This document shows positions 61,293 through 62,931 of a stretch of 62,931 bases of DNA, in pieces (position 1 is the stretch's first letter; each line of letters begins with the position of its first letter). Source of the DNA: Stenotrophomonas hibiscicola ATCC 19867 (GTDB taxonomy: Bacteria > Pseudomonadota > Gammaproteobacteria > Xanthomonadales > Xanthomonadaceae). A program made the position numbers and the translations under genes. The notes beneath the pieces are model-generated. The model worked only from the letters and a program-made list of their open reading frames with translations. It searched no databases and had not been told where the DNA came from. The stretch covers positions 505,561-568,491 of the forward strand of contig NZ_KB907499.1 of NCBI RefSeq assembly GCF_000382065.1. The letters are read 5' to 3'.

Positions 61293-61407
61293 GTAGGTGT
61301 CGACCTTGGTCGACACGGTAGATCCACGCCATGCGTGGATTCTTTTCGATTCCAATTCGAAATATTCGATTCCGATGGAGATTCATCCACGCATGGCGTG
61401 GATCTAC
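61293..61407. repeat. Three SMAG-type palindromes
   Basis: GTAGGTGTCGACC (61293-61316), GTAGATCCACGC (61318-61342) and a reversed GTAGATCCACGC unit (61385-61407) lie in series, with AT-rich sequence GATTCCAATTCGAAATATTC between. Confidence 0.85.
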
Positions 61408-61431
61408 TGCAGATCGCGGAGATCTGTCGAA

Positions 61432-61493
61432 GGCGGGGTGGGTCCGGTTGCGGGAGTGTCCGCGGCATGGATGCCGCGGCCAAGCCCCCATGG
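61432..61493. repeat. Large inverted-repeat element, copy D, cut by IS3
   Basis: This is the left part of an element in the orientation of copy B: arm GGCGGGGTGGG, then GTGTCCGCGGCATGGATGCCGCGG and CCAAGCCCCCATGG, at which point the IS inverted repeat begins. The missing right arm would lie beyond the window. Confidence 0.8.
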
Positions 61494-61541
61494 TGAAGTG
61501 ACCCCCGGGAGTTGGACGCCAGATCCAACCCCGAGGGATAC

Positions 61542-62063
61542 ATGAACAGATACGACGCTCGTTTCAAACTGCAGGTCGCCAAAGAGGCCTGCAAGACCTC
61601 CACATCAGTCAAAGCCGTTGCTCGTCGCCACAGCCTGGAGGCCTCCACGGTCAGGCGCTGGGTGGCGACCTATCGGCTGTATGGTTGGCGCGGATTTCAT
61701 CGCCAGGCCCGGTTCTATGACCTCCCGTTCAAGTTGGCTGTCCTGGAAAAAATGAGCCAGGACGGTATGTCCGGGCGGGAGGCCACCACCTACTTCCAGA
61801 TCGGTGATGCCGGCGCGGTGGGGCGATGGCGGCGCCTGTATGCTCAAGGCGGTGCCCAAGCGTTGGCACCGCCTCCGCCGCTGCCCCGAAAGCCGATGAA
61901 AAAGACCCGTTCGTCCAAGCCACCTGAGGAAATGAGCCGCGATGAGCTGCTCAAGGAAGTCGCCTATCTGCGTGCGGAGACCGACTACCTAAAAAAACTC
62001 GATGCCTTGATCCGGGAAGAGCAGGCGGCGCAAGACGCAAAGCGCAAGCCATCCAAGGATTGA
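61542..62063 (+). CDS. IS3-family transposase OrfA
   Basis: This 173-residue protein has an N-terminal helix-turn-helix (KEACKTSTSVKAVARRHSLEASTVRRW), a second HTH (MSQDGMSGREATTYFQIGDAGAVGRW) and a leucine-zipper-like coiled coil (DELLKEVAYLRAETDYLKKLDAL) for multimerisation. Its stop lies one base after the orfB frame start. A slippery A AAA AAA heptamer at 61991-61997 lets ribosomes shift -1 into orfB. Confidence 0.94.
   Translation: MNRYDARFKLQVAKEACKTSTSVKAVARRHSLEASTVRRWVATYRLYGWRGFHRQARFYDLPFKLAVLEKMSQDGMSGREATTYFQIGDAGAVGRWRRLYAQGGAQALAPPPPLPRKPMKKTRSSKPPEEMSRDELLKEVAYLRAETDYLKKLDALIREEQAAQDAKRKPSKD
61991..61997 (+). other. Programmed -1 frameshift site of the IS
   Basis: Seven A residues form the heptamer A AAA AAA in the orfA frame. 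A -1 slip continues in an open frame into orfB without a stop, giving the OrfAB transposase fusion through TRCLDPGRAGGARRKAQAIQ. Confidence 0.8.
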
Positions 62064-62902
62064 GGCAGGTTCATACGCTGTCGCTTCTGCTCGAAGCGGC
62101 GGAGCTGTCACGCAGTACGTTCTATTACCAGAACCATGTCCTGGCCCATCCGGATCAAGACGAGGCAGCCCTGTGCGAGCGCATCCGTGCAATCTACGAT
62201 CAAAGCCAAGGGCGCTATGGCTATCGCACGGTGACGCTGGAATTGGCCAATCAGGGTCATCGGACCAATCACAAGCGGGTACAGCGCCTGATGGGGGAGA
62301 TGGGCCTGAAATCACGGGTACGGGTGAAGCGCTACCGGTCCTTCAAGGGGGCCGCCAATGTTGTGGTTGGCAATGACCTCAATCGCCAATTCCACGCCGA
62401 GCGCCCCAACCAGAAGTGGGTGACCGACGTGACCGAGTTCAAGGTACAAGGCATGAAGCTGTATCTGTCGCCGATCATGGACCTCTACAACGGCGAAATC
62501 GTGGCTTATCAGATCAAGCGCCAGCCCGTGTTCGATCTGGTAGGTCAGATGCTGGAGGAGGCCATCAAGAAGCTTTCGCCGGATGAGCGCCCCATGATCC
62601 ACTCCGATCAGGGCTGGCAGTACCAGCATGAAAACTACCGCCACATGCTGGAAAAGCACTCTTTAAAACAAAGCATGTCCCGGCGTGGCAACTGCCTGGA
62701 CAATGCAGCGATGGAGAGCTTCTTTGGGACGCTGAAGTCGGAGTTCTTTTACCTGAACAACTTTGACAGCATCGAGAGTCTGGAGGCGGGGCTGGTGGAA
62801 TACATCCAGTACTACAACCAAGAGCGAATCAAATTGAAATTGAAGGGCCTGAGCCCGGTACAGTACCGGGAGCAGGCCCAACAGGCCCAATCGGCCGCCT
62901 GA
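62060..62902 (+). CDS. IS3-family transposase OrfB (DDE integrase domain)
   Basis: This frame encodes the catalytic rve domain: WVTDVTEF (first D), MIHSDQGWQYQ (second D) and NAAMESFFGTLKSE (E). The N-terminal SRSTFYYQ and GRYGYRTVTLEL segments are also typical of IS150-subgroup OrfB. The nominal start at 62060 is TTG; expression is probably as the OrfAB fusion. It is intact, so the element may be active. Confidence 0.94.
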   Translation: MRQVHTLSLLLEAAELSRSTFYYQNHVLAHPDQDEAALCERIRAIYDQSQGRYGYRTVTLELANQGHRTNHKRVQRLMGEMGLKSRVRVKRYRSFKGAANVVVGNDLNRQFHAERPNQKWVTDVTEFKVQGMKLYLSPIMDLYNGEIVAYQIKRQPVFDLVGQMLEEAIKKLSPDERPMIHSDQGWQYQHENYRHMLEKHSLKQSMSRRGNCLDNAAMESFFGTLKSEFFYLNNFDSIESLEAGLVEYIQYYNQERIKLKLKGLSPVQYREQAQQAQSAA

Positions 62903-62931
62903 CCCCTGTCCAAGTCTCGGGGGTCACTTCA

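Larger units (their letters stand above)
61494..62931 (+). mobile_element. IS3-family insertion sequence (IS150-like), complete
   Basis: Left terminal repeat TGAAGTGACCCCCGGGAG and right terminal repeat (reverse complement TGAAGTGACCCCCGAGAC) bound a 1438 bp element with the family termini TG...CA. It contains orfA and orfB in the -1 arrangement. The right end coincides exactly with the last base of the window, so the target duplication cannot be seen. Confidence 0.93.

Overview
The window looks like chromosomal DNA from a Stenotrophomonas species, most likely the S. maltophilia complex. The grounds are very high GC, Xanthomonadaceae-type gene order, and dozens of short GTAG-headed palindromes between genes that match the SMAG repeat type of that species. 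The genus call is inference from reading; no search was run. No rRNA, tRNA or CRISPR array was seen.

Layout. 1-5150: nucleoside hydrolase, type B ribosomal protein L31, citrate synthase, a membrane protein of unknown function with a 23-residue companion, and a secreted YgiW-type OB-fold protein. 5491-17008: an adhesion block made of a complete CS1/CFA-type (class 5) fimbrial operon (major pilin, usher, tip adhesin, chaperone), then a 1834-residue trimeric autotransporter and a single-pass membrane protein of unknown function. 17185-25858: an unrecognised minus-strand gene, penicillin-binding protein 1A, and the divergent pilMNOPQ operon for the type IV pilus alignment complex and secretin. 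26056-33013: a tightly overlapping MoxR/DUF58/VWA/BatD (aerotolerance-type) operon. 33071-45202: a dicarboxylate symporter, transketolase, a NADAR protein, a CoA-transferase-like enzyme, a flavin reductase-like protein, a BlaI/M56-peptidase regulatory unit with TonB-type domains, a persulfide dioxygenase-like hydrolase, an S1/P1 nuclease and a diguanylate cyclase. 45433-56753: OmpW, then a glycolytic group (gapA, pgk, pyk, class I fructose-bisphosphate aldolase) interrupted by a DUF2339/DUF3999 membrane pair. 56883-62931: a lipoprotein, a macro-domain protein, cysK with a divergent CysB-type regulator, a repeat-rich stretch and a complete IS3-family element that ends at the last base of the window.

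How genes work together. The pilMNOPQ operon and PBP1A are both cell-wall-spanning functions read from one divergent region. The CS1 fimbria and the trimeric autotransporter are adjacent and both show a sharp composition change inside the receptor-facing part, with an ordinary high-GC anchor part. The BlaI gene sits behind a consensus-like promoter overlapped by two TTAC-N4-GTAA dyads and is translationally coupled to an M56 peptidase that carries a TonB C-terminal domain in place of a penicillin sensor. OmpW has a perfect FNR/ANR-type box upstream.

The most unusual non-coding structure is a family of roughly 100 bp inverted-repeat elements (arms 19-26 bp, conserved asymmetric core, sometimes preceded by TTGCCG tandem repeats). 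Three whole copies and one IS3-interrupted copy are present, and the left edge of the window probably abuts another.
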